The notes below the pieces were generated by a model. It did not search any database and was not told the DNA's origin. It saw only the letters and a program-made list of their open reading frames with translations. A stretch of 64,000 nucleotides of DNA from contig NZ_CP080521.1 of the NCBI RefSeq assembly GCF_019468565.1, positions 5,518,001 to 5,582,000 on the forward strand, read 5' to 3'. Within the stretch, counting starts at the first letter, position 1. Every line of letters starts with the position of its first letter. This DNA comes from Pseudonocardia sp. DSM 110487. GTDB lineage: Bacteria > Actinomycetota > Actinomycetes > Mycobacteriales > Pseudonocardiaceae. Both the position numbers and the translations under genes were made by a program. Positions 30,466 to 38,369 of this stretch are shown here, piece by piece.

Positions 30466-30480
30466 CGATCACCCTTCCCT

Positions 30481-30497
30481 GTTCCGCTACGCGGAAC
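30481..30497. promoter_or_regulatory. GTTCCGC-N3-GCGGAAC palindrome upstream of uxuA
   Basis: Perfect 7-bp arms at 30481-30487 and 30491-30497 around TAC, 16 bases before the mannonate dehydratase start. The position suits a repressor operator; IclR- or GntR-type regulators commonly govern hexuronate genes. The arms match the core of the palindromes near the DUF222 gene at 56667 and 58168. Confidence 0.5.
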
Positions 30498-30654
30498 GTG
30501 ATCCCGCTGGAGTGAACCCGCGGCCGACCGTACCTCCGGCCCCCGTCGCACCTCCACACCCTCGCTGCGCAACCAATCGCCGCGTGCTTCACGTGGGCGC
30601 GAGCTCTCGAGCCCGCCACCACCGGTTGTCGGTACCGCTCCGTAGCCTGATCCC

Positions 30655-33600
30655 GTGCTCGCCGTCCACGCCCTCTGGTCCCCCGGCCGCGGGGTGCTGC
30701 TCTGGGCCGAGGACGGCGACCGGCCGCCCGGCTCGTCCAGCCGGTCGCTGCGCCCCGCCCGGCCGCACCCGTTCGCGGCGCCGGTGTCCGCACTCGCGGC
30801 ACTGCACCCGGGCAAGCCGGCCACGGCCACGCTCCTGCTGCCCTCACGCCCTGGCGGGCCGCTCGCATCGCCCGAGCTGGTGCGCAGTGCGGGCAGGAAT
30901 GGGTCGGGCCGGGGCGGGGCGCCGCGCGGCGGGCCCGTGCTGCGGGCCTGGACGGTGCCCGCGCTCGCCGTCGACGCAGCCGAGCTGGACGACCCGGCCG
31001 ACGAGGCGCGCTACGGCTCCTCCGTCGCCCACCTGCGCGCCGTGGCGGCACTGGCCGCCGACCTCGCCGCCCGCGGGAGGGTGCTGCCCACCCTGCGCCG
31101 CCACGGTGGCAGGGCGTTCGCCCGATGGCGCCCGGTCGTGCAGGGGCTCGACGCTGTCGCGTTCGACGCGCTGGTGGGCGCGTTGCCGCCGGTCGGGCGG
31201 GCCGAAGCGCTCGCGCCGGACACCGGGCCCGACCCGCACGATCTGCTCGCCGACGCGCTCGAAGCCCTCACCGACGCCGCCGTGCGCGACCGGATGGCCC
31301 GCGCACCCGAGCCGGTCACACTGGTGCCACCGCGGCCCGGCGCCCTGCCGGCCACGGAGGCATGGCTCGCCGCCCTGCTCACCGCCGACGGCCGGATCGA
31401 CGACACCGTCCCGATCACGGAGCTCTCCGCCCTCGAGGACGCCGTCGCCGAATGGGACGCGGTCGGCGCCGACACCACCGGGGAGGGCCGGGCCTCCTTC
31501 CGGCTCTCGGAGATCAGCACGCTGCACGACCCGTCCGATCCCGATCCCGACACGCTCGACCAGACCGGCGAGGGCACCCGCTGGGTGCTGGAGTTCCTGC
31601 TGCAGTCCACGGCCGACCCGAGCCTGCTCGTGCCGGCCGAGCAGGTGTGGGCCGGCGCCGCGGAGCGGCTGCTCGCCGAGCCCCAGGAGCTGCTGCTCGC
31701 CGAGCTGGGCAGGGCGGCGCTGGTGTACCCGGCGCTCGCGCGGGCGTTGCGGCAGGCGCGGCCCGGCCATCTCGACCTCACCGTCGACGACACCCACGAG
31801 TTCCTCACCACGCGCGCCGCGCTGCTCGTCGAGGCCGGGTTCGGGGTGCACCTGCCCCGCGGCTGGGACGGCGCGCGCCGGGTGGGGCTCACGCTGTCCG
31901 CCCGCAGCACCCCGGCCGATCGCGTGCTCACCCGCAGCGGGCTGGGTCGCGAGCAGCTGGCGGAGTTCCGCTGGTCGATCGCGGTGGGCGACGAGGAGCT
32001 GTCAGAGGAGGAGATCAGCGAGCTCGTCGCCACCAAGGCGCCGCTCGTGCGGCTGCGCGGCCGATGGGTGAGCGTCGACGTCGACCGGCTGCGCAAAGGC
32101 CTGGAGTTCCTGCGCCGCGCCCGCACCCGCCGCGACGCGGGCGCCCCCACCGCCGCCCAGGTGCTCGCGCTCGCCCAGCGCCACCCCGACGACTGGGACG
32201 ACGGGGAGGTCCCGCTCCCCGTCACCGACATCCGCGCCGACGGCTGGATAGGCGAGCTGCTCGCCGGCACCGCGGAGCAGACGATCACCCCGATCGAGCC
32301 GCCGCAGAGCTTCCAGGCCCAACTGCGCCCCTACCAGCAGCGGGGGGTGTCCTGGCTCGCGTTCCTGTCCGCGCTCGGGCTGGGCGCATGCCTCGCCGAC
32401 GACATGGGGCTGGGCAAGACCGTCCAGCTGCTCGCCCTCGAGGCCTACGAGCGGGCGCACGAGAAGCGAGCACCCACGCTGCTGATCTGCCCCATGTCAC
32501 TGGTCGGCACATGGCAGCGGGAGGCCGCGAAGTTCGCGCCCGGCCTGCGCGTGCTCGCCCACCACGGCGCGGGCCGCGCCCACGGCGAGGAGCTCCACAC
32601 CGCCGTCGCCGAGGCCGACCTCGTGGTCACCACCTACGCCACCGCGGCCCGCGACGGCGACGACCTCGCCCCGGTGTCGTGGCGACGGCTCGCGCTCGAC
32701 GAGGCGCAGGCCGTGAAGAACAGCCGGGCCACGCACGCGCGCGCCGTGCGCCGGTTCACCGCGGAGCACCGCGTTGCGCTCACCGGCACTCCGGTGGAGA
32801 ACCGGCTCTCCGAGCTCTGGTCGATCATGGACGTGCTCAACCCCGGCCTGCTCGGCTCCGCCGATGCCTTCCGCATCCGCTACGCGATCCCGGTGGAGCG
32901 CCACGGCAGCAAGGACGCGGCCGCGCTGCTGCGCCGCGTCACCCGCCCGTACCTGCTGCGCCGGGTCAAGACCGACCCCACCATCATCGACGACCTGCCC
33001 GACAAGATCGAGGTCACCCAGCACTACCGGCTCACCCGCGAACAGGCCTCGCTCTACCGCACCGTCGTCGACGACATGCTGGAGAAGATCGAGGACTCCG
33101 AGGGCATCGAACGGCGCGGCAACGTGCTCGCCGCCATGGCCAAGCTCAAGCAGGTCTGCAACCACCCCGCACAGCTGCTGCACGACGGATCCCCGATCGG
33201 CAGGCGCTCCGGCAAGATCATCCGGCTGGAGGAGATCCTCGCCGAGATCCTCGACGAGGGCGACCGCGTGCTGTGCTTCACCCAGTTCACCGAGTTCGGC
33301 CACATGCTCGTCCCGCACCTCTCGGCCCGCTTCGACACGGATGTCGCGTTCCTGCACGGCGGCACCACGAAGAAGCGCCGTGACGAGATGGTCACGCGGT
33401 TCCAGGCCGGTGACGGCCCGCCGATCATGCTGCTCTCGCTCAAGGCCGGTGGCACCGGGCTCACGCTCACGGCCGCCAACCACGTCGTCCACCTCGACCG
33501 CTGGTGGAACCCCGCGGTCGAGAACCAGGCCACCGACCGCGCGTTCCGCATCGGCCAGCGCCGCAACGTGCAGGTGCGCAAGTTCGTGTGCCCCGGCACG

Positions 33601-33762
33601 GTCGAGGAGCGCATCGACGAGCTGATCATCAAGAAGAAGGCGCTGTCCTCCATGGTCGTCGGCGACGGTGAGGGCTGGCTCACGGAGCTGTCCACCGAGT
33701 CGCTGCGGGAGCTGTTCACGCTCGGCGCAGAGGCACTGCAGGAGGAGGCAGAGGATGCCTGA
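30655..33762 (+). CDS. SNF2-family DEAD/DEAH-box helicase
   Basis: A 1035-aa Snf2/Rad54-type ATPase. The N-terminal 550 residues are a bacterial SNF2 helicase-associated region. The motor follows: motif I 'CLADDMGLGKT' (about 579-589), DEAQ (about 682-685), 'LTGTPVENRLSELWSIMDVLNPGLLG', then 'RVLCFTQFTEFGHML' and the arginine-finger region 'LDRWWNPAVENQATDRAFRIGQ' (about 946-967). Such proteins translocate on double-stranded DNA and remodel nucleoprotein complexes. GTG 30655 start. The stop overlaps the SWIM gene by 8 bases, so the two are almost certainly partners. Confidence 0.93.
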   Translation: MLAVHALWSPGRGVLLWAEDGDRPPGSSSRSLRPARPHPFAAPVSALAALHPGKPATATLLLPSRPGGPLASPELVRSAGRNGSGRGGAPRGGPVLRAWTVPALAVDAAELDDPADEARYGSSVAHLRAVAALAADLAARGRVLPTLRRHGGRAFARWRPVVQGLDAVAFDALVGALPPVGRAEALAPDTGPDPHDLLADALEALTDAAVRDRMARAPEPVTLVPPRPGALPATEAWLAALLTADGRIDDTVPITELSALEDAVAEWDAVGADTTGEGRASFRLSEISTLHDPSDPDPDTLDQTGEGTRWVLEFLLQSTADPSLLVPAEQVWAGAAERLLAEPQELLLAELGRAALVYPALARALRQARPGHLDLTVDDTHEFLTTRAALLVEAGFGVHLPRGWDGARRVGLTLSARSTPADRVLTRSGLGREQLAEFRWSIAVGDEELSEEEISELVATKAPLVRLRGRWVSVDVDRLRKGLEFLRRARTRRDAGAPTAAQVLALAQRHPDDWDDGEVPLPVTDIRADGWIGELLAGTAEQTITPIEPPQSFQAQLRPYQQRGVSWLAFLSALGLGACLADDMGLGKTVQLLALEAYERAHEKRAPTLLICPMSLVGTWQREAAKFAPGLRVLAHHGAGRAHGEELHTAVAEADLVVTTYATAARDGDDLAPVSWRRLALDEAQAVKNSRATHARAVRRFTAEHRVALTGTPVENRLSELWSIMDVLNPGLLGSADAFRIRYAIPVERHGSKDAAALLRRVTRPYLLRRVKTDPTIIDDLPDKIEVTQHYRLTREQASLYRTVVDDMLEKIEDSEGIERRGNVLAAMAKLKQVCNHPAQLLHDGSPIGRRSGKIIRLEEILAEILDEGDRVLCFTQFTEFGHMLVPHLSARFDTDVAFLHGGTTKKRRDEMVTRFQAGDGPPIMLLSLKAGGTGLTLTAANHVVHLDRWWNPAVENQATDRAFRIGQRRNVQVRKFVCPGTVEERIDELIIKKKALSSMVVGDGEGWLTELSTESLRELFTLGAEALQEEAEDA

Positions 33763-34570
33763 TCCCGACCCCTTCTGGTGGCGCGACGCCGAGCCATCCC
33801 GCCCGCGCAAGGTCGAGGGCGGCATCCAGATCCACAGCACCCGCGGCCAGGTCGCCCGCACGTGGTGGTCGCAGCGCTTCCTCTCGGTGCTGGAGTCGCT
33901 GGGGGTGGGAGGGCGCCTCTCTCGCGGCCGCAGCTACGCCCGCGCCGGGCAGATCGTCTCCCTCACCATCGACGTCGGCGGCGTCGTCGCGCAGGTCCAG
34001 GGTTCGCGGCCGCAGCCATACCAGGTTCGGCTCGGCGTCCCCGCGTTCGGCAAGGCGGAGTGGGCCGCGGTGGCGCAGGCGCTCGCCGACGAGGCCGCGT
34101 ACGCGGCGGCGCTGCTCAACGGGGAGATGCCCCGCGACATCGAGCGGGTGTTCGAGGCGGTGGGGCTCTCGCTCTTCCCCGCGAACGAGCGCGACCTCGC
34201 GATGGACTGCAGCTGCCCCGACTACGCCGTGCCGTGCAAGCACCTCGCCGCGGTCTGCTACGTGCTCGCCGAGCGGTTCGACGCCGACCCGTTCCAGATC
34301 CTCGCGATGCGCGGGCGCCACCGCGATGCCCTGCTGGAGGAGCTGCGTACCCGCCGCTCCGCGGCCCCGCCGCCCGCGCACGGGGAGGACCTCTCCGAGG
34401 TCATGGACCGGTTCTGGGTCGGCGGGGACGTGCCGGAGCAGTTTGCCGGGCCGCGCACGCCGCCGGACGCGCTGCTCGACCAGGTGCCGCCGTTCCCGAT
34501 CGAGGTCCGGGGCGAGCAGGTGGCGCAGCTGCTGCGCCCGGCCTACCGCGCGCTCGGCGCGGAGATCTAG
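33755..34570 (+). CDS. SWIM zinc-finger protein
   Basis: A 271-aa protein with a SWIM finger C152-x-C154-x6-C161-x-H163 ('DCSCPDYAVPCKHLAAV'), a fold used for DNA or protein contact. The N-terminal 'WWSQRFLSVLESLG..GRLSRGRSYARAGQI' is the conserved opening of the actinobacterial helicase-linked SWIM family. ATG 33755 lies inside the end of the SNF2 gene and has GGAGGAGG upstream, showing translational coupling. The family is repeatedly found next to SNF2 helicases, consistent with a joint DNA-maintenance complex of unproven function. Confidence 0.9.
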   Translation: MPDPDPFWWRDAEPSRPRKVEGGIQIHSTRGQVARTWWSQRFLSVLESLGVGGRLSRGRSYARAGQIVSLTIDVGGVVAQVQGSRPQPYQVRLGVPAFGKAEWAAVAQALADEAAYAAALLNGEMPRDIERVFEAVGLSLFPANERDLAMDCSCPDYAVPCKHLAAVCYVLAERFDADPFQILAMRGRHRDALLEELRTRRSAAPPPAHGEDLSEVMDRFWVGGDVPEQFAGPRTPPDALLDQVPPFPIEVRGEQVAQLLRPAYRALGAEI

Positions 34571-34579
34571 AAAGGACGC

Positions 34580-35788
34580 GTGTCCTCACCGCACCGTGAC
34601 GTCCCCCGCTTGGCCACCCTCGCCGTGCACGCCGGCAACGCCGTCGACGCCGGGAGCGGGGCGATCCGCCGCCCGCTGGTCATGGCCAACTCCTACGCCC
34701 TGCCCGACGACCCGTCGGAGCTGTCCTGGTCGGACACGGGCACGCCGCTCTACACGCGCAACGGCGGCGCCAACCAGCGGTGGCTCGAGGAGAAGCTCGC
34801 CGCGCTCGACGGCGGGGACGCCGCGGTGGCGCTCGCCAGCGGGATGGCCGCCGTCCACGGGCTGTTCTTCGCCGCGCTGCGCTCCGGCGACCACGTCGTG
34901 TGCTCCGACAACACCTACGTCGGCACGTACCGGCTACTCACCGAGCTGCTTCCGGCCAAGTACGGGATCACGGCCACGCTCGTCGACTCATCGGACCCGG
35001 ACGCCGTTGCGGAGGCGATCCGGCCGGAGACCCGCCTCGTCCACGTCGAGACGCCCGCCAACCCGACCACGCGCATCACCGACGTGGCCGCGGTCGCCGA
35101 GCTCGCCCACGCCGCGGGCGCGCTCCTCTCGGTGGACGCCACGTTCGCCACGCCCGTGCTGCAGCGCCCGCTCGCACTGGGCGCGGACGTCGTCGTGCAC
35201 TCGCTCACGAAGTACATCAACGGCCACGGCGACGCGATGGGCGGCGCCCTCATCGGCGGCGGGGAGACCGGAACGGCCCTGGTCGATGCCGTGCGCCGGG
35301 AGGCGATGGTGAACGTCGGCGGGGCGATCAGCCCGTTCAACGCCTGGCTGATCATGCGCGGATCGGTGACGCTGCCCATGCGGATGCGGGCCCACTGTGC
35401 GGGCGCGCAGACGGTGGCCGAGTTCCTCGACCAGGACCCGCGCGTGGCGTACGTGGCTTACCCCGGGCTCGCGTCGCACCCGCAGCACGCACTCGCCACC
35501 CGCACCCTCGACGGCGGGTTCGGCGGCATGCTCGCGTTCGCCGTCGACGGCGACGCCGACACCCAGAACCGGTTCGTCGCGGCACTGCGCGTGATCACGT
35601 CGGCGGTGTCGCTCGGCCACGACGAGTCGCTGATCGTGCACGTCTCCGGCGACGACGAGCGCGGCCGGTTCTATCCGGAGGAGTTCCGCCGGTACGGGCA
35701 CCTGCGCTTCTCGGTGGGCCTCGAGGACCCGCGGGACCTGGTCGCCGACCTCGACCAGGCCCTCACCGCGGCGGTGGGTGTCCGCTAG
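34580..35788 (+). CDS. Cys/Met metabolism PLP-dependent enzyme (cystathionine gamma-lyase/synthase type)
   Basis: A 402-aa fold-type I PLP enzyme. The cofactor lysine is Lys211 in 'HSLTKYINGHGD'; 'YTRNGGANQRWLEEKLAALDGGDAAVALASGMAA' and 'HVETPANPTTRI' are the other hallmarks. Members act on homoserine esters, cystathionine or methionine in trans-sulfuration, and the sequence alone does not decide which. GTG 34580 with AAAGGA 5 bases upstream; 9 bases after the SWIM gene, so possibly one transcript. Its TAG stop lies within the CTAG at the edge of the inverted-repeat element at 35785-36155. Confidence 0.9.
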   Translation: MSSPHRDVPRLATLAVHAGNAVDAGSGAIRRPLVMANSYALPDDPSELSWSDTGTPLYTRNGGANQRWLEEKLAALDGGDAAVALASGMAAVHGLFFAALRSGDHVVCSDNTYVGTYRLLTELLPAKYGITATLVDSSDPDAVAEAIRPETRLVHVETPANPTTRITDVAAVAELAHAAGALLSVDATFATPVLQRPLALGADVVVHSLTKYINGHGDAMGGALIGGGETGTALVDAVRREAMVNVGGAISPFNAWLIMRGSVTLPMRMRAHCAGAQTVAEFLDQDPRVAYVAYPGLASHPQHALATRTLDGGFGGMLAFAVDGDADTQNRFVAALRVITSAVSLGHDESLIVHVSGDDERGRFYPEEFRRYGHLRFSVGLEDPRDLVADLDQALTAAVGVR

Positions 35789-36155
35789 GTGGCTGGTGTC
35801 TTTCGGTGGTTGGTGTTCTGGACCTGAACCGGCATTCTGACCGCGCGCATTGTGCGGGGCCAAGCGGTGTGGGCATGCCGAGGGCCTGCCCAGTGGGCGC
35901 GCGGCGCCGCCAGGAGGCGGTGTCGCGGATCCGCCGTGTCTTCCCACACCCGGTCTCGGCTCGTGCACCCCTTGTCGGTCCGCGCGGCTCGTCGACGGGC
36001 AGCGTGAACCGAGAACGGGTGCGTGACCTTGGGAGATCAGCCCGAGGCCGCCACGGCACCGGTCTGGTGATCTTCGTGGTGGTTGCGGGCCGGCCGGCCC
36101 ACGGAAGACAGCCTCCGGAGGCCGGACCGCCACGCGAAAGACACCAGCCACCTAG
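35785..36155. mobile_element. 371-bp MITE-like element with perfect terminal inverted repeats
   Basis: The first and last 21 bases are exact reverse complements: CTAG followed by GTGGCTGGTGTCTTTCG at 35785-35805, and the mirror at 36135-36155. Because CTAG is itself palindromic, the outer CTAG copies (35785-35788 and 36152-36155) can be read as a 4-bp target duplication flanking a 363-bp body with 17-bp inverted repeats. Just inside the left end a diverged direct copy of the repeat (GTGGTTGGTGTTCTGG, 35806-35821) follows. No convincing ORF is present inside. The TAG stop codons of both flanking convergent genes fall inside the two CTAGs. Before insertion the genes would have shared a single CTAG, with a TAG on each strand. 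This fits a non-autonomous transposable element, perhaps mobilised by an IS5-like transposase elsewhere. Confidence 0.65.
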
Positions 36156-36571
36156 TCCGGCACGAGCCCGAGCTGACGCAGCAGCCCCAGCTGGTCGAGG
36201 CGGCCCCAGCGCTCGACGATCCGGCCGTCCGCGATGCGGAAGATGTTGATGCCATCGAGAACCAGGGTGCGGCCGGTGGGGGCCACGCCCATCAGCGGCC
36301 CGCCGGTGTGGGTGCCGCTCGCACGGAAACGCTCCACCACGATGTCGCCCTCGGCGACGAGCTGGAGGAGGTCGCTGTGCCAGTCCGGCAGCGCCTGCCG
36401 GAACATGACCGCGGCCTGCCGCAGGCTCTCCGCGCCGGACGGCGCTTCGGGGACCGGCGGGTCATGGACGATGCAGTCGGGGTGCACGTAGCGGTCGACG
36501 GCGTCGAGGTCGCCCTTCGTGAAGAGCTCCTGGATGAACGCCTCGACGATTTCCTTGTTCCGGGATTCCAT
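36152..36571 (-). CDS. SnoaL-like polyketide cyclase / ester cyclase family protein
   Basis: A 139-aa NTF2-fold protein with the SnoaL order: 'NKEIVEAFIQELFTKGDLDAVDRYVHPDCIVHDPP', then 'LPDWHSDLLQLVAEGDIVVERFRASGTHTGG..GVAPTGR', and ending 'IFRIADGRIVERWGRLDQLGLLRQLG'. The His/Asp pairs of the SnoaL active-site cleft are present. The role is generally ring closure or small-ligand conversion, but most such genes are uncharacterised. ATG 36571 lacks a clear ribosome-binding site. Divergent from a LuxR-type regulator that may control it. Confidence 0.88.
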   Translation of the reverse strand: MESRNKEIVEAFIQELFTKGDLDAVDRYVHPDCIVHDPPVPEAPSGAESLRQAAVMFRQALPDWHSDLLQLVAEGDIVVERFRASGTHTGGPLMGVAPTGRTLVLDGINIFRIADGRIVERWGRLDQLGLLRQLGLVPD

Positions 36572-36658
36572 GCCGGAAGGGTGGGGCGCCCCGAAGCCCG
36601 GGACCATCCCAGCAATGTGGGGTTCCGCCGACGCCTCGAGCGGGCGCACACTTCCGCC

Positions 36659-37693
36659 ATGAGCCCGGCGCCGGGCACCGCACGGGCGGAGGGCGACCTC
36701 GTCCGGCTGTGCCACAGTGGCCAGGACCTCCCCGCGCTGCGGACGGGGGTGCTGCGGGCGTTGCGGCGCCTGATGCCGGTGGACGCAGCCTTCCTCGCGA
36801 CGGCCGACCCGGAGACGCTGCTCTTCACCAGCGCCTACGCCGAGGATCCCCTCGACGCCGCCACGGCGCTGTACCTCGACAACGAGTTCGGCGCCGAGGA
36901 CGTCAACAAATTCACGACGCTCGCCACCGCCGCCACCCACGTGTCGTCGCTCGATGCGGCGACGCGCGGGGACCGCTGGTCGAGCGAGCGCTACCGCGAC
37001 ATCATGCGCCCGGCCGGGCTCGGCGACGAGCTGCGCGCCGCCCTCACGACCGGCGGCGACTGCTGGGGCTACCTCTGCTTGCACCGCACCGACCACCCGC
37101 AGGGCTTCACCGCCGCGGAGGCGGCGGTCCTCGCCCGGGTCGCGCCGCACATGGCGCACGTCTTCCGCCAGTCGGTGCTGCTGCACGCGGCGCCCGCCGC
37201 CGCTGATCCGCGTCCCGGTGTGCTGGTCCTCGCCGGGGACCTCAGCGTCGTCGCAACCACCCCGGAGGCCGCCGCGCTGCTGGAGCAGCTCGAACCCGCC
37301 CCGCACCTGCCGCTGCCCGCGATCGTGTACGCGGTCGTCGCCGCGCTGCGCAGCGAGCGGCCTGACCCGAGCGTGCGGGTGCGCGGTGCCTCGGGGGTGT
37401 GGCTGGCCCTGCACGCGTCCCACCTCGACGGCGCGGAGGCGGGGCGCGTCGCCGTCGTCATCGAGCCGTGCACCGCACGTGCCACCGTGACGATCCGGCT
37501 GGCGGCCTTCGGCCTCTCCCATCGGGAGGCCGAGGTGGCCCGGCTGGTGTTGCGCGGGTCGTCGACGCGGGCGATCTCCGCCGCGCTGCACATCTCGCCC
37601 CACACCGTCCAGGACCACCTCAAGCACGTGTTCGACAAGCTCGGGGTGCGCAGCAGGCGCGACCTGGTGGGGCTCATGCTCGGGGGGCATTAG
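36659..37693 (+). CDS. LuxR-family transcriptional regulator
   Basis: A 344-aa regulator. The C-terminal 60 residues form a GerE/LuxR helix-turn-helix ('FGLSHREAEVARLVLRGSSTRAISAALHISPHTVQDHLKHVFDKLGVRSRRDLVG'). The N-terminal part resembles a GAF-like sensing domain (residues about 20-170), and a PAS-like middle follows. There is no receiver domain, so activation is probably by a ligand. ATG 36659 has no Shine-Dalgarno. It is divergent from the SnoaL-like gene with 87 bp between them. Confidence 0.88.
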   Translation: MSPAPGTARAEGDLVRLCHSGQDLPALRTGVLRALRRLMPVDAAFLATADPETLLFTSAYAEDPLDAATALYLDNEFGAEDVNKFTTLATAATHVSSLDAATRGDRWSSERYRDIMRPAGLGDELRAALTTGGDCWGYLCLHRTDHPQGFTAAEAAVLARVAPHMAHVFRQSVLLHAAPAAADPRPGVLVLAGDLSVVATTPEAAALLEQLEPAPHLPLPAIVYAVVAALRSERPDPSVRVRGASGVWLALHASHLDGAEAGRVAVVIEPCTARATVTIRLAAFGLSHREAEVARLVLRGSSTRAISAALHISPHTVQDHLKHVFDKLGVRSRRDLVGLMLGGH

Positions 37694-37700
37694 CCCCGCA

Positions 37701-38288
37701 TCAGCCTCGGAGGCCGTCGAGGACGATCGCCAGGTTGCGGCGCCACTGGTCGGGCCGCGCGGCCATGCCGAGGGTGTGGTCGGCCGGGATGGCCGTGCCC
37801 AGCGCGAACGGGACGTCCACCCAGTCGACGTCGGCCCGGATCGCCCCGGCGTCCTGGGCGTGGCGGACCAGTTCCCGGACCGCGTCCCGCAGCCGTTCCA
37901 CCCGGGTCTCCACGTCGGGCCCTCCCCCTCCGCCCAGCGCGGCGTGCAGCCCGCAGCTCGACGCGCGCAGCTGCACGAAGTCCGCGGCGAACGCGGTGAA
38001 GCCCGCCCAGGCGTCGTCGGCCTCCCGTGCGCGGACCGCCTGCTCCGTCATCTCGTCGATGGTGTCGGCCAGGATCGCGGCCATCAGGGCGTCGAGGGAC
38101 GGCACCCGCCGGTACAGCGTGCCGAGCCCGACGCCGGCTCTCCGGGCGACGTCCCGCGTGGTGGCGTCGAGCCCGATCTCGTCGAGGGCCGCCCGGGCCG
38201 CGGCGACGAGCCGCTCGGCGTTGCGGCGTGCGTCGGCCCGCAACCGACCCCCCTCGGGGGCGAGCAGGGCGTCGAGTCCCGTGGTCAT
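37701..38288 (-). CDS. TetR-family transcriptional regulator
   Basis: A 195-aa repressor. The TetR_N helix-turn-helix 'RNAERLVAAARAALDEIGLDATTRDVARRAGVGLGTLYRRVPSLDALMAAIL' occupies residues about 22-75; the C-terminal ligand/dimer domain follows. ATG 38288 is preferred over GTG 38294 because a TATGGT (38300-38295) sits 6 nt upstream, as for a leaderless transcript. It is divergent from a Gfo/Idh/MocA oxidoreductase, with a 27-bp palindrome between them that is the likely operator for both directions. Confidence 0.9.
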   Translation of the reverse strand: MTTGLDALLAPEGGRLRADARRNAERLVAAARAALDEIGLDATTRDVARRAGVGLGTLYRRVPSLDALMAAILADTIDEMTEQAVRAREADDAWAGFTAFAADFVQLRASSCGLHAALGGGGGPDVETRVERLRDAVRELVRHAQDAGAIRADVDWVDVPFALGTAIPADHTLGMAARPDQWRRNLAIVLDGLRG

Positions 38289-38315
38289 GCCCACACCATA
38301 ACCGGGTCATAGCGC

Positions 38316-38342
38316 TCCGGTTTCACGTACGGTGAAACCGGA
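38316..38342. promoter_or_regulatory. 27-bp palindromic operator for the TetR regulator
   Basis: TCCGGTTTCAC (38316-38326) and GTGAAACCGGA (38332-38342) are perfect 11-bp arms around GTACG. It lies between the TetR gene and the divergent oxidoreductase, close to the TetR -10 element at 38295-38300. The half-sites contain GTTTCAC/GTGAAAC, the same words as parS, but split by 5 bp, which argues for a TetR dimer site rather than ParB binding. Confidence 0.75.
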
Positions 38343-38369
38343 ACACGTTGACCCGCTTTGGGGGAGCTC

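Noticed and set aside
38316..38342. parS-like chromosome partition site
   Set aside because: Both half-words are present but separated by 5 bp, and the site lies in a TetR-controlled divergent promoter.
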